NCBI RefSeq assembly: GCF_007858365.1
Contig: NZ_VFIO01000005.1
Span: 239,113-303,112, forward strand
Source of the DNA: Pseudomonas saxonica
Lineage (GTDB): Bacteria > Pseudomonadota > Gammaproteobacteria > Pseudomonadales > Pseudomonadaceae
Direction: 5' to 3'
DNA length: 64,000 nt
Below, one piece after another: positions 30,329 through 42,461 of this stretch. Within the stretch, counting starts at the first letter, position 1, and the number at the start of each line of letters is the position of its first letter. Position numbers and translations under genes: made by a program. The notes below the pieces were generated by a model that did not search any database, was not told where the DNA came from, and worked only from the letters and a program-made list of their open reading frames with translations.

Positions 30329-33053
30329 GATAACCTTGGATGCCTTTGTCGAGGAAGCTCTCTACTTTGGTGCCGACTACGCCACCGAGACCTTTCAGCA
30401 CAACTTGGAGGAAGAGACCATGATCGCCCTTCTCGTTTTGAGGGGCTTCTTGGGTGTACTCGTCGTTGGAGACCCAATAACGGCTGATCAGACGCAGTTT
30501 CCAGCAGCAGTTGTCGTACTCGAATCCACCAAAGGCTTCCAGGGTACGGTTGCGGTTGTAATCGTACTGCCAGCGGCTGATAGCGCTCCATTGCGGCACG
30601 ATCGGCCAGATAACCGAGAAGTCGTGCTGCTGGATTTTGTAGTAATCCTTGATGTAACCCGGCTCGCCTTTGGTGCCGTAGTCGCCACCGCCCACGGTCC
30701 ACTTGCCGGTGTACTGGTCATAGCGAACCTGGTCGTTGCGATAGCGATAGCCGAGGTTGACGATCTTGTTCGGATTGTCTTCAGGCTGGTAGTGCATCAT
30801 CGCGCTGCCAGAACGCGGGCTGTGAGTTTCCGGGTCCCAGTTGTAATCGGCAGTTGCACGCCAGTCGCGGTTAAAGCGGTAGGCATACTCAAGCGCGTAT
30901 GGCGAAACACTGGAGGTCGAGTCCGAGCGATCTGCACTGATACCCGGCAACTGAACCTTGCGGTCCTTGAAGTAGTACGCCTGGCCGATGCTGATACGCT
31001 GGCGTTCAAAGCCGTTGTCTTCGATCCAGCGACTGGTCAAGCCCAGCGACAGTTTGTTTTCATCGCCTACACGGTCACTGCCGGAGAAGCGGTTATCGCG
31101 CCACAGCGAGGAGTAGCTGAACGTGCTTTCGCTGGTGTCGAAAACCGGGATGTCTTCCTGATTGCGCTCAGGGACATACAGGTAGAACGCACGCGGTTCC
31201 AGCGTCTGGCGATAGTTGGTGCCGAACCAGTTGGTGTTGCGGTCAAAGTACAGGCCGCTGTCGACGCTGGCGATAGGGACGCTACGGTTGACCGAGCTGT
31301 CGAATTTGTCGCCAGCAGCCAGCGTGCTCTTGCCCTTGCTATCCAAGTCAAGGTCGTACTGGGTGTACATGTACTTGAGGGTCGGCGTCACATAGCCGTA
31401 GCTAGCCGTCATCGGCAAGCTCATGGACGGTGCCAGATTCAGACGGGTGCCGTTGGCGCGTGCCAGACCCCTGACGTTGTTATCGAGACGTGGGGCTACA
31501 GTGCCATCTTCGTTGGTGTAATCACCATTTTCCAGATCGCGCTCGAACCGCACCAGCTCAGTGTTGTAGTTGAAGTTCACGCCACCCGGGTGATACGGCA
31601 GGGCACCATTGAAGGTGAGCTGCGGCATCTGGTTGTACGGCGTGATCTGGGTCACGGTCGACAACTGGTAGGCGTGCACGTTCAGCCTGGCTGTGTAAGA
31701 GTCGCCACGGTAGCTGACGGCCGCTTGCTGGTTCAGGTAGTCGCGGTTTTCAACGCCAATCTGATCGGTTTGCAAATCCTGGAAGTAGTACGGGTCGCTG
31801 ACCTTGGTGTAGTCGACTTCCGTCAATACACGCGAATCCAGGCCACCCTTGTGCTGCCAGTTGAGCATGTAGCGCTTGTCGGTGTAATCCGACTGATCCT
31901 TACGTTCGGTTTCGTCGTCGTTCAAGTACGCGGCGCCAAACTGACCTTCACTGGACTCTGTCAGGTAGCGGAACTCGCCTTCCATCAACAGACCGCGCTT
32001 GGTCATGTAACGCGGGTACAACGTGGCATCGTAGTTTGGCGCCAGGTTGAAGTAGTACGGGGTCACGAGCGTAAAGCCGGTGTCGGTGCTGCTGCTGAAA
32101 GACGGCGGCAGGAAACCGGACTGGCGGCGATCGTCGATCGGGAAATAGATATACGGGGTGTAGAAGACCGGAATGTCTTTAACCCGTAACGTCACGTTAG
32201 TGGCCGTACCGAAACCGGTGGCCGGGTTCAACGTGATGTTGTTGCCTTTGAGCTGCCAGGCATTGCTGTTCGGCTCGCACGTGGTGTACGTACCGTCCTT
32301 GAGACGGATGATGGCGTCTTCAGCACGCTTGGCATACAGCGCACTGCCGCGGATGCGCGACTTGTGCAAGATGTACTCGGCGTTGTCGACCTTGGCAGCG
32401 CCGGTGTCCAGCTGAACGTCAGCGTGATCGCCGACGATCAGTGCACCGTTGTCACGTAGACGGACGTTGCCATTGAGTTCGCCGCGGCTTTCTGCCTGAT
32501 ACAGGCTGGCTTCATCGGCCTCGACCTGCATGCTGCCCTGACGCATCACAACGTCACCGGCCAGGGTTGCAACCTGCGATTCCTGCTCATAGCGGGAGGC
32601 TTTGGCGCCCACAAACGTCGGCGAGTCGCTTTTGCTGGTGGTGTCATTCATGCCCGGACGAATAGGCTCGACATACGAACCCGAGCAATAAGGCCCGGTT
32701 TCGGCCAGCTGTGCAGGCGTGAGCTTGTCGCGAGGCACCCAGTCAAGGTGGCTGTAGTCGGCACTGCGTGCCTGCAGGCCACGGCCCTTGGCTGACGTTA
32801 CCAGCGGGACAGGAGCTTCTTGCTCGCTCACCTCGCCTGTAGCATCGGCCACAGCAGTGCTGTGCGCTGGACGGGGCGGTAATTGCGCAGCCGTCGTTTT
32901 CGGCGTGCAATCCCAGCCTCCCGAAGCCGACACGGAACAGTCATACTGCTCCTCGGCAACAGCGAACGGCATGGCTAGGGGTTGCATGGCCAGCAAACTG
33001 CCGGTTACCAGCAACGGAAATTTTTTACGAAACGCGGGGGATTTCAATGCCAT
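30303..33053 (-). CDS. lptD: LPS-assembly outer membrane protein LptD
   Basis: 916 residues. Signal peptide ([14 protein letters not shown]), a longer N-terminal extension than in E. coli, an OstA-like periplasmic domain ([19 protein letters not shown]), and a C-terminal beta-barrel. Cysteines are seen at both ends (YDC, WDC; DNCC). With LptE it inserts lipopolysaccharide in the outer leaflet. It overlaps surA by 26 bp and diverges from amgK. Confidence 0.98.
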   Translation of the reverse strand: MALKSPAFRKKFPLLVTGSLLAMQPLAMPFAVAEEQYDCSVSASGGWDCTPKTTAAQLPPRPAHSTAVADATGEVSEQEAPVPLVTSAKGRGLQARSADYSHLDWVPRDKLTPAQLAETGPYCSGSYVEPIRPGMNDTTSKSDSPTFVGAKASRYEQESQVATLAGDVVMRQGSMQVEADEASLYQAESRGELNGNVRLRDNGALIVGDHADVQLDTGAAKVDNAEYILHKSRIRGSALYAKRAEDAIIRLKDGTYTTCEPNSNAWQLKGNNITLNPATGFGTATNVTLRVKDIPVFYTPYIYFPIDDRRQSGFLPPSFSSSTDTGFTLVTPYYFNLAPNYDATLYPRYMTKRGLLMEGEFRYLTESSEGQFGAAYLNDDETERKDQSDYTDKRYMLNWQHKGGLDSRVLTEVDYTKVSDPYYFQDLQTDQIGVENRDYLNQQAAVSYRGDSYTARLNVHAYQLSTVTQITPYNQMPQLTFNGALPYHPGGVNFNYNTELVRFERDLENGDYTNEDGTVAPRLDNNVRGLARANGTRLNLAPSMSLPMTASYGYVTPTLKYMYTQYDLDLDSKGKSTLAAGDKFDSSVNRSVPIASVDSGLYFDRNTNWFGTNYRQTLEPRAFYLYVPERNQEDIPVFDTSESTFSYSSLWRDNRFSGSDRVGDENKLSLGLTSRWIEDNGFERQRISIGQAYYFKDRKVQLPGISADRSDSTSSVSPYALEYAYRFNRDWRATADYNWDPETHSPRSGSAMMHYQPEDNPNKIVNLGYRYRNDQVRYDQYTGKWTVGGGDYGTKGEPGYIKDYYKIQQHDFSVIWPIVPQWSAISRWQYDYNRNRTLEAFGGFEYDNCCWKLRLISRYWVSNDEYTQEAPQNEKGDHGLFLQVVLKGLGGVVGTKVESFLDKGIQGYREREDQAF

Positions 33054-33184
33054 CTTATTAGTCCGGGCTTCCTGCGTGCCATCAGCCCGCGGTGGGGGAC
33101 CGCACGCCTATCGATGGTCTGGAAAAGATTCTGGATAATAAAGCATGACCCGCTTGACGGCTAGCGCCGTCGGAGACCCTTGTA

Positions 33185-34878
<1,694 letters not shown>

Positions 34879-34879
34879 G

Positions 34880-35647
34880 ATGCTGTGGCCAGGGACTCTG
34901 ATCGGAGCCGGTGCCGGCTATTTAATAGCCAGCATTCCGGGGGCCATGTTGGGCGCTTTATTGGGGCAGACGCTGGACCGTCGTCTGCAGCTGCACAGTT
35001 GGGCGCATTTGCGAGAGCGCCTGGGCGGTCGGCCAGCGCTGCGTAATGATGAGCTGCTGTTTGTGCTGCTGGGGCGTCTGGCAAAAAGCGGTGGGCGGGT
35101 GGTGGACAAGCATATCGAGCAAGCGCGTCAGGAAATGCGCTTGCTCGACATGAGCGGCCCCGCGCAGCAAAGAGCGATTGCCGCATTCAACCGGGGCAAG
35201 AGCGCAAGCGACTCTCTACGTGGGTACTTGCGGCGGTTGAGCGGCCAGCCGCATGCGGCTGAAGGTGTGCTGCGTGCCTGTTTCCGGATGATGTGGGCGG
35301 ACGGCCGAGTCGACCCAAAAGAGCGTGAGTTGATTCTGCTCTGGGGACGATGGTTGGGGTGGAGCGCTCAACAAGTGCAGGCCCTTGGCGCGGATTACGG
35401 CCCCCAGAAAAGGCCACCGGCAACTCGGGGTGGCACCTATCAAGCGTCGCTGGCGTTACTTGGCGTGACCGCCAACACCGAGCCGGCTCAAATCAAGCGT
35501 GCGTACCGGCGTTTGCTCAGTCGTCACCACCCGGACAAAGTGGCCGGCAGCGGGGCCAGCGCAGCTCAAGTGCGCGAGGCCACGGAAACAACCCGTGAGC
35601 TACATCACGCTTACGCGCTTATTCGCGAGCAGCGTGGCTTTCGTTAG
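34880..35647 (+). CDS. djlA: DjlA-like co-chaperone with TerB and C-terminal J domain
   Basis: 255 residues. The N-terminal membrane-insertion segment (LIGAGAGYLIASIPGAMLGALLG) and a TerB-like middle (about 55-175) are followed by a J domain with HPD in SRHHPDKVAG. It should stimulate DnaK at the inner membrane. The last gene of the amgK-murU group. Confidence 0.9.
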   Translation: MLWPGTLIGAGAGYLIASIPGAMLGALLGQTLDRRLQLHSWAHLRERLGGRPALRNDELLFVLLGRLAKSGGRVVDKHIEQARQEMRLLDMSGPAQQRAIAAFNRGKSASDSLRGYLRRLSGQPHAAEGVLRACFRMMWADGRVDPKERELILLWGRWLGWSAQQVQALGADYGPQKRPPATRGGTYQASLALLGVTANTEPAQIKRAYRRLLSRHHPDKVAGSGASAAQVREATETTRELHHAYALIREQRGFR

Positions 35648-36638
35648 CGGCTGGCTGCGGGCTGAGCCAGCCTCGCACTCGGCGCATTAACTGCTCTTGC
35701 TCTGCTTCCCGGTTGCCGGGCATGGCGATCAATCCTACTTGAACAACATTCTGCCGGTTCGCTCGCTTGCTCGCTTGCAGGCGTTGCAAAGCGCTCTTGC
35801 GTGCCAGCACGGTGTCTTTATAGAAGACATCGAGTAAACCCACCGTGAGGTTGGGAGTCAGTTGGCTCAATTCTGGCTTCACCTGATCAGGCGTTGCGGC
35901 AGCCACCAGGATTAACTTGGCGATCTGTGGCGGTTTCCTTTCGCTGATATAACGGGCTGCCCAGTAAGCGCCGGTGCCGTTGCCCAGCAACACAACCGTG
36001 CGCATGTTTTGTTGCTGGGCAAAGGCCAGGGCCGCGTCAATGCGTGCGTAGATTCGCGCAGCATCGGCGGTGCTCATGGCCTTGAATGACTCGCTTGTTT
36101 GCAAGGGTGTCGCGGTGCTGTCGGTGCCAGCACTGGCGGCTTGCTCGATGGGTTTGGCTGTGGTGCTGGCGTCTTTGCTGCTACTGTTCGGCGCGGGTTC
36201 TGCAGGAGGTTTCTCTTGCTCGACAGGACGAGGCTGGCTGGCGGTGCTCTGCATGTCGGGCAGGCTCAGGCTCAGGCTGGCCCAGTTGGCGTCCGGCAGT
36301 TTGCGTCGTAATGGGCCGACAGTGACGGGCCAGTCAGCGTTTTCGCCGGCACCCGGAACAATGATCACGGCACCACTGGGCTCGCTGCTGTTGGCCGGCT
36401 TCCAGAGTGCAAGAAAGCTGTCCTGGCCTGCTTGCAACAGTTGCTGCTCGTCTTGCGCCACTTGCCGCTCAAGGGCGGCTGCGTCTTCTTGACTGCGTTC
36501 TTGCAGCAATGGGCGAACTTCTGGCTCGGCAATCGCGGGTTCGGTTTCGGGGGGGCCATCGACGGCCAGCACAGGGAGTGCGCAGGGCAGCATCAACGAC
36601 AGAGACACGGTTGCAAGTGCCAGGCGGTAAAAAGACAT
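35619..36638 (-). CDS. DUF3530 alpha/beta-hydrolase-like exported protein
   Basis: 339 residues with a signal peptide (LALATVSLSLMLPCALPVLA). The fold resembles alpha/beta hydrolases: VIIVPGAGENADWP and VLLGNGTGAYWAARY at the nucleophile-elbow position. A Ser is missing at the elbow (GNGTG instead of GxSxG), so classical hydrolase activity is doubtful. A Pro/Ser/Ala-rich insert lies near residues 135-185. Tail-to-tail overlap with djlA is 29 bp. Confidence 0.85.
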   Translation of the reverse strand: MSFYRLALATVSLSLMLPCALPVLAVDGPPETEPAIAEPEVRPLLQERSQEDAAALERQVAQDEQQLLQAGQDSFLALWKPANSSEPSGAVIIVPGAGENADWPVTVGPLRRKLPDANWASLSLSLPDMQSTASQPRPVEQEKPPAEPAPNSSSKDASTTAKPIEQAASAGTDSTATPLQTSESFKAMSTADAARIYARIDAALAFAQQQNMRTVVLLGNGTGAYWAARYISERKPPQIAKLILVAAATPDQVKPELSQLTPNLTVGLLDVFYKDTVLARKSALQRLQASKRANRQNVVQVGLIAMPGNREAEQEQLMRRVRGWLSPQPAANESHAARE

Positions 36639-36671
36639 CGGTTAGTCCAGGCCAGGAGTAATCCCGGTAGC

Positions 36672-36737
36672 CTAGGGTCTGTTCCCTTTTCATTGCAAGC
36701 CGCGTCGTGGCTGCAATGAAACGGGAACAGACCCTAA
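36672..36737. repeat. 66-bp long hairpin element, copy 2
   Basis: Arms 36672-36697 and 36712-36737 pair over 26 bp with two mismatches around a 14-nt loop. The arm is nearly identical to copy 1 at 27095. Here it lies in the divergent promoter gap between the DUF3530 gene and the sensor kinase gene. Confidence 0.95.
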
Positions 36738-36774
36738 TGGGTTGGTCAGTATTTGTCAGGGTGTGAGTATTCAG

Positions 36775-39165
36775 ATGAAGCGTTTTTGCTGTCTGTTGGT
36801 TATCGGCTGGTTATCGCTGCCCTTGATAGGCCAGGCTGCGTCCATACCTGCCGCGCAATTGGATACCGAACAACAGCAGTGGCTGGCGCAGCATAAAGAG
36901 TTGCGCGTAGGGCTGGTGTTGCAGGCGCCCTATGCCAAATTCGACCAGCGCATGCAGCGCTTGTCCGGGGCGAATGTAGAGCTGATGAAATGGCTGGCGC
37001 AGAGCTTGGGCATCGAGCTGGTCTGGCGTAACTATCCTGATCTTGCACAGCTTGAGCAGGCCGCTCGTAGAGGTGAGATCGATCTTGCACCGGGTTTGAC
37101 ACAGACCCCGGCAGGCTTACATTTGTGGCTGTTTTCCGATCCTTATATGCGAGTTCCACAGTTGCTTGTCGGGGAGCGTACTGGCGGTGGAACGGTTGAC
37201 CTTGAGCGCATTGACAGCCAAACCCGTGTGGCAGTGCGCATGCCCGGTGTTACGGCTGACTTTTTACGCGCCAGTTACCCGGGGCTCAATTTACAAGGCG
37301 TCCCGCTGGAGCGTCAGGCCTTGCAGTTGTTGCTGAGTCAGCAGGCCACTTATGCGGTGATCGACGAAGCTCAATTGGCCCGCCTTTCGGCAGAGCCCGA
37401 ATTTGCAGGTCTGGCGGTGGTGGGCGATGTAGGGTTTCCGCAACTGCTGCGAGTAGCCACGCGCAAGGACTGGCCGCAGTTGGCTGCCATTGTGGAACGT
37501 GGGCTGCATGCGATTCCTCCCCGCGATATGGAACAACTACACAGCCAGTGGCTACAACCTAAATACCCGCATGCGGGTCAGTCGCCCGGCTTTTGGCAGA
37601 GCCTCTGTATGCTCATCGGTGCGCTGTTGCTGGCGAGCCTCACCCTTGTGGTGTGGCAGCGCCGGCAACAGAGTGCGCTGGAGCATTCTTTGCTGAAGGC
37701 GCGTGAAGAGGTCGTACAGAGTGCCGCCAGCGCTGAAGCCTTGCGTTTGACCCAGTTTTCAATTGATCAAAGCCCGGTGGGTATTCTCTGGGTCAACTGG
37801 GACAGTCACATTCGCTACGCCAATAAGGCCGCCGAAGACCTGTTGGGTTGCTCGGCGGGCGCGGTGCTGGACAGGCCTTTGAAGGATTTTGAACCCGGCC
37901 TGACGATGGATCGCTGGTTGACGTTATGGCGCCGCGCGCGCGCCGATGACATCGCTGTGCAGCGCTTCGAAACGCATTGCGTGCGGGCCGATGGCAGTGA
38001 GTTCCCGGCCGACGTAACCTTGAGCTTTCTGCGTTTCAAGGATGCGGAATACCTGGTGGTGTACCTCAATGACGTGACCGAGCGGCGCCGTGTACAAGCG
38101 GCTCTGCAGGAAAGCGATGCTCGCTTGCAAGGGATCGCCGCCAATGTTCCGGGGTTGGTGTTCCGTTTAGAGCGCTCTTTGCTAACCGGTGAACTGGATT
38201 TTCCTTATATCAGCGAAGGCAGCGAAAACCTGGCGGGCTATTCCCCTGCGACGTTACGTCAGCGTGAGGTGGGTTTACGCAGTCTGGTGCATCCGGATGA
38301 CAAGGCGGATTACCATCGAGTGCAGGACATAGCGGTGGACAGTGACAGTGACTGGTCGTGGCAAGGGCGGATTGTGACCCGTCAAGGCCAGCAACGCTGG
38401 GCTGAGATCAAAGCGATCAGCCGGCGTCTTGGCGATGGCACCGTGGTATGGGATGGCATCGTTTGGGACATCAGCGACAGCAAACGCATCGAGCTGGAGC
38501 TGGACCGTTCCCGCGGTCAATTGCGTGAGTTGTCGGCCCACCTCGAAAGCGTGCGCGAAGAAGAGAAGGCCCGGATTGCCCGCGAGGTGCATGATGAGTT
38601 GGGTCAGATGCTGACCGTACTCAAGCTGGAAACCTCGATGTGCGAATTGGCCTATGCCGACCTTGATCCGGGGTTGCGCGAGCGGCTCAACAGCATGAAA
38701 AAACTGATTGCCCAGTTGTTTCAGCTGGTGCGAGACGTAGCTACCGCGCTGCGGCCGCCCATTCTTGATGCCGGAATCAGCTCTGCCATTGAGTGGCAGG
38801 CCAGACGCTTTGAGGCGCGTACGAACATTCCCTGTCTGGTGCAGGTGCCTGAGCATTTGCCGCCGCTCAGTGCTGCCAAAGAAGTCGGGCTGTTCAGAAT
38901 TTTGCAGGAGGCGCTGACTAATGTGATGCGCCATGCGCATGCGCATACCGTTGAGTTGACCTTGTGTGTTGAGGGGCAAACGCTGTGCCTGAGCATCAGC
39001 GATGACGGTCGGGGGTTTATACCCGTGAACGACCGCCCGACCTCCTTTGGCTTGGTCGGTATGCGCGAGCGGGTATTGATGCTGGGAGGCACCTTGACCC
39101 TGCACAGCCAGCCCGGTGAGGGAACCCTGTTGAGTGTGCGAGTGCCGTTAACCCAACGCCTTTAG
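36775..39165 (+). CDS. Sensor histidine kinase with periplasmic binding and PAS domains
   Basis: Start at ATG 36775, where a signal peptide (MKRFCCLLVIGWLSLPLIGQ) begins. 796 residues: a periplasmic type-3 solute-binding domain (about 40-265), a transmembrane helix (about 275-300), two PAS/PAC units, then HisKA_3 with H606 (AREVHDELGQML) and a HATPase with LQEALTNVMRH and DDGRGF. It should sense a small periplasmic ligand and phosphorylate the LuxR-type regulator encoded next. The likely target, by position, is the ABC transporter downstream. Confidence 0.92.
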   Translation: MKRFCCLLVIGWLSLPLIGQAASIPAAQLDTEQQQWLAQHKELRVGLVLQAPYAKFDQRMQRLSGANVELMKWLAQSLGIELVWRNYPDLAQLEQAARRGEIDLAPGLTQTPAGLHLWLFSDPYMRVPQLLVGERTGGGTVDLERIDSQTRVAVRMPGVTADFLRASYPGLNLQGVPLERQALQLLLSQQATYAVIDEAQLARLSAEPEFAGLAVVGDVGFPQLLRVATRKDWPQLAAIVERGLHAIPPRDMEQLHSQWLQPKYPHAGQSPGFWQSLCMLIGALLLASLTLVVWQRRQQSALEHSLLKAREEVVQSAASAEALRLTQFSIDQSPVGILWVNWDSHIRYANKAAEDLLGCSAGAVLDRPLKDFEPGLTMDRWLTLWRRARADDIAVQRFETHCVRADGSEFPADVTLSFLRFKDAEYLVVYLNDVTERRRVQAALQESDARLQGIAANVPGLVFRLERSLLTGELDFPYISEGSENLAGYSPATLRQREVGLRSLVHPDDKADYHRVQDIAVDSDSDWSWQGRIVTRQGQQRWAEIKAISRRLGDGTVVWDGIVWDISDSKRIELELDRSRGQLRELSAHLESVREEEKARIAREVHDELGQMLTVLKLETSMCELAYADLDPGLRERLNSMKKLIAQLFQLVRDVATALRPPILDAGISSAIEWQARRFEARTNIPCLVQVPEHLPPLSAAKEVGLFRILQEALTNVMRHAHAHTVELTLCVEGQTLCLSISDDGRGFIPVNDRPTSFGLVGMRERVLMLGGTLTLHSQPGEGTLLSVRVPLTQRL

Positions 39166-39188
39166 TGATCATTGATAAGGAAGTAGCC

Positions 39189-39818
39189 GTGATTCGTGTA
39201 CTGGTAGCTGAAGATCACACCATCGTGCGCGAGGGCATCAAGCAATTGATTGGCCTGGCCAAAGACTTGTTGGTGGTGGGTGAAGCCAGTAATGGCGAGC
39301 AATTGCTGGAAACCCTGCGCCATGTGCCTTGTGAGGTGGTGCTTCTGGATATTTCCATGCCTGGCGTTAATGGGCTGGAAGCCATTCCGCGTATACGCGC
39401 GTTGAACAACCCACCGGCCATTTTGGTGCTGTCGATGCATGACGAGGCGCAAATGGCTGCCCGGGCGCTGAAGTTCGGGGCGGCGGGGTATGCGACCAAG
39501 GACAGCGATCCGGCGTTACTGCTGACGGCGATTCGAAAAGTGGCAGCCGGTGGGCGCTATATCGACCCGGAACTGGCGGATCGCATGGTTTTCGAGGTGG
39601 GCTTGACTGATGAACGCCCTTTACACGCGTCTCTGTCCGAACGTGAATTTTCAGTGTTCGAGCGACTGGCTCAAGGCGCCAACGTCAACGACATCGCCCA
39701 ACAATTGGCATTGAGCAGTAAGACCATCAGCACCCACAAAGCGCGGTTAATGCAAAAACTCAACATCACCTCACTGGCCGAGCTGGTGAAATACGCGATG
39801 GAGCATAAGCTGGTTTAA
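39189..39818 (+). CDS. NarL/LuxR-type response regulator
   Basis: Start at GTG 39189, 5 bp after AAGGAAG; the frame is open from 39165. 209 residues: a receiver domain with phosphorylation site D54 (LLDISMPG) and a C-terminal LuxR helix-turn-helix (LSEREFSVFERLAQGANVND, SSKTISTHKARLMQKL). Partner of the kinase 24 bp upstream. It should activate genes from inverted-repeat operators. Confidence 0.94.
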   Translation: MIRVLVAEDHTIVREGIKQLIGLAKDLLVVGEASNGEQLLETLRHVPCEVVLLDISMPGVNGLEAIPRIRALNNPPAILVLSMHDEAQMAARALKFGAAGYATKDSDPALLLTAIRKVAAGGRYIDPELADRMVFEVGLTDERPLHASLSEREFSVFERLAQGANVNDIAQQLALSSKTISTHKARLMQKLNITSLAELVKYAMEHKLV

Positions 39819-39829
39819 CACCTGTTCTC

Positions 39830-39961
39830 GTAGCAGCTGCCGCAGGCTGCGTCCGGCGACGAAGTCGTCGTAAAACACCCTCTGGCGCATTGTGTCAGGA
39901 CGCCCGTGTACTCCGTTTTACGATCGCTACGCAATCGGACGCAGCGTTCGGCAGTTGCTAC
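39830..39961. repeat. Inverted REP doublet (REPIN), GTAG type
   Basis: A REP copy begins GTAGCAGCTGCCGCAGGCTG (39830-) and a mirrored copy ends at 39961 (read backward GTAGCAACTGCCGAACGCTG). The pair encloses about 90 bp with further small hairpins. The GTAG head plus an imperfect hairpin is the form moved by RAYT transposases; one is encoded at 44548. Confidence 0.9.
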
Positions 39962-40067
39962 GGGGACTGTGGATTCGATATTGCGTGTCTATTTACGACC
40001 CTTTGAACACGATCTTCAGCCTTATTGTTGAGCGCGGCTGTATCCAGCGTTCCATTTACGACATTCC

Positions 40068-40085
40068 TGTAGGGGATCCCCTACA
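40068..40085. promoter_or_regulatory. 18-bp perfect palindrome upstream of the ABC transporter
   Basis: TGTAGGGGATCCCCTACA is a perfect palindrome 107 bp before the transporter start codon. Dyad operators of this size suit dimeric LuxR-type regulators, and one is encoded just upstream. The link is inference. Confidence 0.65.
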
Positions 40086-40192
40086 ACAACCCTTCCATCC
40101 TGCTGATGACATTCTCTCCTGTGCCCCGATTTCTGTGGGCTGACGGCTTCTTTAGGCTTGAGCCACAGCAGTCCAAAACAGAAGGTGTGGCT

Positions 40193-41317
40193 ATGGGTGA
40201 GGTCGGTGCAAGCGCTGGGTCGAATGATATTTTGGTCAGCTTTCGTGGCGTGCAAAAAAGCTATGACGGCGAAAACCTGATCGTCAAAGACCTCAATCTG
40301 GACATTCGCAAAGGCGAGTTCCTGACCTTGCTCGGGCCTTCCGGTTCGGGCAAAACCACTAGCCTGATGATGCTGGCCGGTTTTGAAACGCCCACCGCCG
40401 GTGAAATCTTGCTGGCAGGGCGTGCGATCAATAACGTGCCCCCGCACAAGCGTGACATCGGCATGGTGTTTCAGAACTACGCATTGTTCCCGCATATGAC
40501 CGTGGCCGAAAACCTGGGGTTTCCCTTGTCGGTGCGCGGCCTCAATCGAACGGACATCAGTGAGCGGGTCAAGCGCGTATTGAGCATGGTTCAACTCGAT
40601 GCCTTTGCTCAGCGCTATCCGGCTCAACTGTCCGGCGGCCAGCAACAACGGGTGGCGCTGGCGCGGGCATTGGTGTTCGAGCCGCAACTGGTGTTGATGG
40701 ACGAACCCTTGGGTGCCTTGGACAAACAACTGCGTGAGCACATGCAAATGGAGATCAAGCACCTGCACCAACGTCTAGGCGTGACCGTGGTGTACGTGAC
40801 CCACGATCAGGGTGAAGCCTTGACCATGTCGGATCGGGTGGCGGTGTTCCATCAGGGGGAAATCCAGCAGATCGCTCCGCCGCGCAGTCTCTACGAGGAA
40901 CCGAAAAACACCTTTGTGGCCAATTTCATTGGCGAAAACAACCGCCTCAATGGCCGCTTGCACAGTCAGGAGGGTGATCGCTGCGTTATCGAATTGAGCC
41001 GTGGTGAAAAGGTCCAGGCGTTGGCGGTGAATGTCGGGCGTACGGGCGATCCGGTGACGTTGTCGATTCGTCCCGAGCGCATCAGTCTCAACGGCTCCAG
41101 CCAGTCCTGCGCTAACCGGTTTTCGGGCAGGGTCGAAGAATTTATCTACCTGGGCGACCACGTTCGGGTACGGATGGAAGTCTGCGGCAAGACCGATTTT
41201 TTTGTGAAACAACCGATTGCCGAGCTGGACCCGACCCTTGCGGTTGGGGATGTCGTACCGCTGGGCTGGCATGTTGAACACGTACGTGCGCTGGACCCCC
41301 TCATAGAGGCGAATTAA
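40193..41317 (+). CDS. Spermidine/putrescine-type ABC transporter ATP-binding protein
   Basis: Start at ATG 40193 (MGEVGASAGSND) with AAGGTG just upstream; 374 residues. Walker A GPSGSGKTTS, signature LSGGQQQR and Walker B LVLMDEPLG are intact. A C-terminal TOBE domain is present. PotA-like energy subunit of the four-gene importer that follows. Confidence 0.93.
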   Translation: MGEVGASAGSNDILVSFRGVQKSYDGENLIVKDLNLDIRKGEFLTLLGPSGSGKTTSLMMLAGFETPTAGEILLAGRAINNVPPHKRDIGMVFQNYALFPHMTVAENLGFPLSVRGLNRTDISERVKRVLSMVQLDAFAQRYPAQLSGGQQQRVALARALVFEPQLVLMDEPLGALDKQLREHMQMEIKHLHQRLGVTVVYVTHDQGEALTMSDRVAVFHQGEIQQIAPPRSLYEEPKNTFVANFIGENNRLNGRLHSQEGDRCVIELSRGEKVQALAVNVGRTGDPVTLSIRPERISLNGSSQSCANRFSGRVEEFIYLGDHVRVRMEVCGKTDFFVKQPIAELDPTLAVGDVVPLGWHVEHVRALDPLIEAN

Positions 41318-41352
41318 TCGCCCCGGCTTCACCAACCCTGTGGAGAGTAACG

Positions 41353-42393
41353 ATGCAAGCAACCTTTAAGTTAACGGCCCTGAGTTTGGGCTTGCTGTTC
41401 GCCGCCAATGCACTGGCGGCCACCGACCTGACCGTGGTCTCGTTTGGCGGTGCGAACAAGGCCGCACAGGTCAAAGCGTTCTATGCCCCTTGGGAAGCCA
41501 AAGGGGATGGCAAAATCATCGCCGGTGAGTACAACGGTGAAATGGCCAAAATCAAGGCCATGGTTGATACTAAAAGTATTTCATGGGATCTGGTCGAGGT
41601 TGAATCGCCTGAACTGTCCCGTGGCTGTGATGAAGATATGTTTGAAGCGCTGGACCCGGCGCTGTTCGGTAATCCGGAGCAGTACGTAAAAGGTGCCATC
41701 CAGACCTGCGGCGCCGGCTTCTTTGTGTGGTCGACCGTACTGGCCTACAACGCCGACAAGCTAAAAACCGCCCCCACCAGTTGGGCTGATTTCTGGGACA
41801 CCAAAACCTTTCCCGGTAAACGTGGCCTGCGCAAAGGTGCCAAGTACACCCTCGAATTCGCGCTGATGGCGGACGGGGTTGCACCCAAGGATGTGTACAC
41901 CGTATTGGCCAGTAAAGATGGCCAGAACCGCGCCTTTAAAAAACTGGATGAACTCAAGCCAAGCATTCAATGGTGGGAAGCGGGCGCACAGCCGCCGCAA
42001 TATCTGGCCTCTGGTGACGTGGTGATGAGTTCTGCCTACAACGGCCGAATCGCTGCCGTGCAAAAAGAGAGCAACCTCAAGATTGTCTGGAATGGCGGCA
42101 TCTATGATTTCGATGCCTGGGCTATTCCTAAAGGCCTGAGTGCTGACAAGGCCGCGGCCGCGAAGAAGTTCATGGCTTTTACCCTGCAACCGCAACAGCA
42201 GAGCGTTTATTCGCAAAACATCGCGTATGGCCCGGCGAACAAGGATGCGATGGCATTACTGCCTGAAAATGTTCAAGCCGAGATGCCGACCGCCCCGCAG
42301 AACATTGCCAACCAAGTGCAGATTGACGTCAGCTTCTGGGCTGATAACGGCGAGCAACTGGAGCAGCGTTTCAACGCCTGGGCTGCCAAGTAA
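41353..42393 (+). CDS. Polyamine-type periplasmic substrate-binding protein
   Basis: 346 residues with signal peptide MQATFKLTALSLGLLFAANALA. The mature part TDLTVVSFGGANKAAQVKAF is like PotD/PotF and related opine-binding proteins. Ligand not provable from sequence. GGAG precedes the ATG. Confidence 0.92.
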   Translation: MQATFKLTALSLGLLFAANALAATDLTVVSFGGANKAAQVKAFYAPWEAKGDGKIIAGEYNGEMAKIKAMVDTKSISWDLVEVESPELSRGCDEDMFEALDPALFGNPEQYVKGAIQTCGAGFFVWSTVLAYNADKLKTAPTSWADFWDTKTFPGKRGLRKGAKYTLEFALMADGVAPKDVYTVLASKDGQNRAFKKLDELKPSIQWWEAGAQPPQYLASGDVVMSSAYNGRIAAVQKESNLKIVWNGGIYDFDAWAIPKGLSADKAAAAKKFMAFTLQPQQQSVYSQNIAYGPANKDAMALLPENVQAEMPTAPQNIANQVQIDVSFWADNGEQLEQRFNAWAAK

Positions 42394-42461
42394 GCAGCGC
42401 TGATACGCGGCGCGCCCGCAAGGATCGCGCCGCCATCGTTTAAAGATTTCCGGAGTTTGCC

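Larger units (their letters stand above)
39819..40192. other. Regulator-transporter spacer holding a REP doublet and a palindrome
   Basis: 374 bp with no gene. The left part is the inverted REP doublet at 39830-39961, and the right part carries the 18-bp palindrome at 40068-40085. The promoter of the transporter operon is expected between the palindrome and 40193. Confidence 0.75.

Noticed and set aside
30312..32189. 625-codon frame antisense to lptD
   Set aside because: Shadow frame opposite a clear LptD.
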